Assembly (NCBI GenBank): GCA_030054275.1
Contig: JASGCF010000009.1
Location: forward strand, 1 to 8,016
Source: Limnohabitans sp.
GTDB taxonomy: Bacteria > Planctomycetota > Phycisphaerae > Phycisphaerales > SM1A02
Direction of reading: 5' to 3'
Length of the DNA: 8,016 nucleotides
The position numbers were made by a program, and so were the translations under genes. Below the pieces are notes generated by a model. The model had not been told where the DNA came from. It made no database searches and was given only the letters and a program-made list of their open reading frames with translations. Within the stretch, counting starts at the first letter, position 1; every line of letters begins with the position of its first letter. Below are positions 6,361-8,016 of this stretch, one piece after another.

Positions 6361-7428
6361 TCACTCAGCGAGCGGAACAACATCATCTGCGTCGATGGTG
6401 AGTGACACACGATCACCAATCGCAGGAGGATTCTTTGGATTCAGTTCCGACACGCGCACAGCAACATCACAGCCATCAAGCCGTACTTCGTGTTGCGCAT
6501 GGCCGCCAAGATAGATGCTCGATGTCACCGTTCCACACAGAGTATTGCGCGGCTCGCTTGCGCCGCGCGCAACCATGCGAAGCGCTTCTGGACGCAGCGA
6601 AAGCGACAATTCGGTCGCCTTTGGAAACGGCGCAACACTTGAGCAAAGGTCGCCCGCAGCTGTTTTGTACAGCGCTTCGGCCGAATCACTGCGCACCAAC
6701 ATTGCCGGAAGAAAGTTGGTGTCGCCCAAGAAATCCGCAACAAAACGCGAATTGGGTCGTCGATACATCGCACGAGGAGCGCCCGTTTGGATCACACGAC
6801 CCGACTTGAGCACAGCCATGCCATCGGCGAGCGACAGTGCCTCGTCTTGATCATGCGTCACATACACCGTTGTGATTTTGAGCGTATCGACAATGCGACG
6901 AATTTCCTGACGCATCTCAAGGCGAAGTTTTGCGTCGAGGTTTGAAAGCGGTTCATCAAGCAGAAGTACGCTTGGTTCAAAGACGACAGCACGCGCGAGT
7001 GCGACGCGTTGCTGTTGACCGCCCGAGAGTTCTGAAGGTTTACGCTGCGCGTACTCAGCCATGCGAACGAGTTCGAGTGCGCCCTTCACCTTCTCGCGAA
7101 TCGCTTCGCGCGACAGTTTGCGCACTTCAAGGCCAAACGCCACATTGTCAAAGACGGTCATGTGGGGCCAAAGCGCGTAGTTCTGAAACACCATGCCCGT
7201 GTTGCGTTCGTTCGCTGCGACGCGGGCGACATTTCGGTCGCCGAAGAGAATGCGACCTTCGGTGGGCTCCGTGAAACCGGCGATCATGCGCAAAAGCGTG
7301 GTCTTGCCGCAGCCAGAGGGACCAAGCAAAAAGAACAGGCTCCCTGTCGGGATTTCGAGATTGACATCGGCCACTGCAGCTGTGTCGCGGAAGCGTTTGA
7401 CAAGGCCTTCAATGCGAATGGCGGTCAT
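6361..7428 (-). CDS. ABC transporter ATP-binding protein, PotA/FbpC/UgpC type with C-terminal TOBE domain
   Basis: The 355-residue cytoplasmic ATPase drives import through a membrane permease. It shows Walker A GPSGCGKTT at 36-44, the Q-loop in MVFQNYALWPHMTV around Gln82, the signature LSGGQQQR at 134-141, Walker B VLLLDEP at 154-160, the D-loop SNLD at 162-165 and the H-loop His192 in YVTHDQDEA. Residues from about 240 to 355, including LSLSLRPEALRM, form the TOBE regulatory region seen in importers of iron(III), polyamines, sulfate or sugars. The ALWPHMTV wording is closest to FbpC/PotA members, but the substrate cannot be fixed. The ATG at 7428 begins MTAIRIEGLVKRF, the normal family start; a longer frame to 7644 runs antisense through dciA and is rejected. 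No permease or binding-protein gene is in the window, because the next gene upstream is divergent and gmk is downstream. Confidence 0.93.
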   Translation of the reverse strand: MTAIRIEGLVKRFRDTAAVADVNLEIPTGSLFFLLGPSGCGKTTLLRMIAGFTEPTEGRILFGDRNVARVAANERNTGMVFQNYALWPHMTVFDNVAFGLEVRKLSREAIREKVKGALELVRMAEYAQRKPSELSGGQQQRVALARAVVFEPSVLLLDEPLSNLDAKLRLEMRQEIRRIVDTLKITTVYVTHDQDEALSLADGMAVLKSGRVIQTGAPRAMYRRPNSRFVADFLGDTNFLPAMLVRSDSAEALYKTAAGDLCSSVAPFPKATELSLSLRPEALRMVARGASEPRNTLCGTVTSSIYLGGHAQHEVRLDGCDVAVRVSELNPKNPPAIGDRVSLTIDADDVVPLAE

Positions 7429-7468
7429 GCGCAGAAGGTACACGACCCGAGGCGTCTCGCGTTCCCGT

Positions 7469-7472
7469 AGGA
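7469..7472 (+). promoter_or_regulatory. Ribosome binding site of the DciA-like gene
   Basis: AGGA lies seven bases before the GTG at 7480 and supports that start. An ATG at 7472 is out of frame. Confidence 0.6.
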
Positions 7473-7479
7473 TGCCGCT

Positions 7480-7887
7480 GTGGCGAAGCGCACGAACCGA
7501 ACGCGAGAAACTGCGGCTCCCGAGACGACGCCGATCGACCCTCGCTTGGCGTGGATGAATCGCATTCGCCAGTACCGCGGTCGGCGTGAGCCCGATGTCA
7601 CCGTTGATCGTGTTCTTGGCGCTCTTGAGCGAGATTTTGCGCAACGACGACGCGAACTCGGCGATGTGGTGGATGTGTGGAACGATCTTGTTCCGCGCAA
7701 TGCGCGCAACATGGCTTCTGTTGGCGGCGTTGCGCAGGGCACGCTGACGGTCGTTGTAGAAACCTCGGGTGCGATGTACGAGGTTTCACGCTTGCTGCGC
7801 GACGGGCTTGAACGCGCGTTGGTAGACCGGCTTCCTGGCCGCGTGCGACGCGTCAAAGTGAAAGTTGGCGGGCAACATTCGGCGTGA
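7480..7887 (+). CDS. dciA: DUF721 / DciA-family protein, probable replicative-helicase loading factor
   Basis: The 135-residue protein starts at GTG with an AGGA site seven bases upstream. Residues 1-40 are basic, polar and probably flexible. From about 42 to 130 it matches the DUF721 (DciA) fold: VDRVLGALERDFAQRRRELGDVVDVWNDLVP, then a basic-aromatic core with TLTVVVETSGAMYEVSRLLRDGLERAL and a final RRVKVKVG strand. The domain resembles the N-terminal part of DnaA domain I, a KH-like fold. DciA is the helicase operator that helps load DnaB in the many bacteria lacking DnaC or DnaI. In other genomes dciA often sits near dnaA, dnaN, recF or gyrB, or beside secA or mutT-type genes; here none of these is visible. 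It is divergent from the ABC ATPase gene with a 51-base gap. Identification rests on pattern and length rather than a catalytic motif. Confidence 0.82.
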   Translation: MAKRTNRTRETAAPETTPIDPRLAWMNRIRQYRGRREPDVTVDRVLGALERDFAQRRRELGDVVDVWNDLVPRNARNMASVGGVAQGTLTVVVETSGAMYEVSRLLRDGLERALVDRLPGRVRRVKVKVGGQHSA

Positions 7888-7888
7888 G

Positions 7889-7903
7889 ATCGCGACTCGC
7901 GAT
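7889..7903. repeat. Perfect inverted repeat directly after the dciA stop
   Basis: ATCGCGA-C-TCGCGAT is a 15-base perfect dyad beginning two bases after the dciA stop. As RNA it can form six pairs around a three-base loop. The core GACTCG recurs in the next dyad. Confidence 0.6.
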
Positions 7904-7904
7904 T

Positions 7905-7918
7905 CATGACTCGTCATG
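7905..7918. repeat. Second perfect inverted repeat downstream of dciA
   Basis: CATGAC-TC-GTCATG is a 14-base perfect dyad starting two bases after the previous one. The central GACTCG (7908-7913) repeats the core of the first dyad (7894-7899) at a spacing of 14 bases. Either a protein-binding site or part of an RNA structure at the 3' end of the dciA message is possible. Confidence 0.55.
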
Positions 7919-8016
7919 CACGCCACAGCGAGCGAAAGCGGGCACCTGAAGCGCGCGAAGCGGCGCTTCAGCAGCCCGCGAGTTGCGAGCGCTGCACGAC
8001 GCCGCTCACGCCAAAG
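7906..8016 (+). other. Undecided right edge: open frame on either strand
   Basis: On the plus strand an ATG at 7906 opens a 37-codon frame to the edge, basic at first, with CERC near its end, but it has no ribosome binding site and runs through the dyads and the stem-loop. On the minus strand a frame entering from the edge ends at 7968 after 15 codons, and its third-codon positions are mostly G or C. Too little sequence is present to choose; neither is called as a gene. Confidence 0.2.
7946..7971. terminator. Nine-base-pair stem-loop downstream of dciA, possible terminator
   Basis: CTGAAGCGC and GCGCTTCAG pair perfectly around an eight-base loop GCGAAGCG. Its place 58 bases after the dciA stop suits a transcript end, but neither strand has a following T-run, so an ordinary intrinsic terminator is uncertain. 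On the minus strand a frame entering from the right edge ends with TGA at 7970-7968, inside the stem, which would fit a bidirectional terminator between convergent genes. Confidence 0.4.

Noticed and set aside
7429..7644. N-terminal extension of the ABC ATPase to 7644
   Set aside because: It runs antisense through dciA, and the ATPase family starts at the MTAIRIEGLVKRF position.

Overview
The window looks like a chromosomal segment of a moderately GC-rich planctomycete, probably Phycisphaerae-like. The lineage rests mainly on the partial gene at the left edge. It encodes a secreted protein starting with a planctomycete-type cytochrome C domain (PSCyt1), followed by the HWAF motif that usually leads into the DUF1549/DUF1553 domains. 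A DUF481 outer-membrane protein shows a Gram-negative-type envelope. No rRNA, tRNA, CRISPR array, insertion sequence or phage gene was recognised, and the region reads as ordinary core and envelope chromosome.

Layout, left to right: (1) minus strand, 1-392, N-terminus of a PSCyt1 cytochrome protein; (2) minus, 514-1608, a membrane acyl-CoA/fatty-acid desaturase with three histidine boxes, starting at GTG; (3) minus, 1824-2909, a DUF481 outer-membrane beta-barrel protein with an extra small N-terminal domain; (4) plus, 3004-3792, an unrecognised membrane protein with a very acidic N-terminal tail; (5) minus, 3797-4468, a NeuD/PglD-type left-handed beta-helix acyltransferase, coupled by an ATGA overlap to (6) minus, 4465-4977, an unrecognised two-helix membrane protein with two cysteine clusters; (7) plus, 5006-5737, thymidylate kinase; (8) minus, 5770-6348, guanylate kinase, 12 bases behind (9) minus, 6361-7428, an ABC transporter ATPase of the PotA/FbpC type without its permease; (10) plus, 7480-7887, a DUF721/DciA-family protein; then a 129-base tail rich in inverted repeats.

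Two themes recur. Nucleotide and replication functions cluster on the right (tmk, gmk and the DciA-like helicase-loading protein), while envelope and lipid functions lie on the left (desaturase, DUF481 barrel, acyltransferase, membrane proteins). Gene packing is tight: convergent stops only 4 bases apart at 3792/3797, a 12-base operon gap and one start/stop overlap.

I found no convincing new multi-gene system. The items most worth a second look are three consecutive perfect inverted repeats just after dciA, a possible Shine-Dalgarno-masking hairpin in front of the DUF481 gene, the membrane protein with cysteine clusters on both sides of a helical hairpin, and an altered GMP-binding motif in guanylate kinase.
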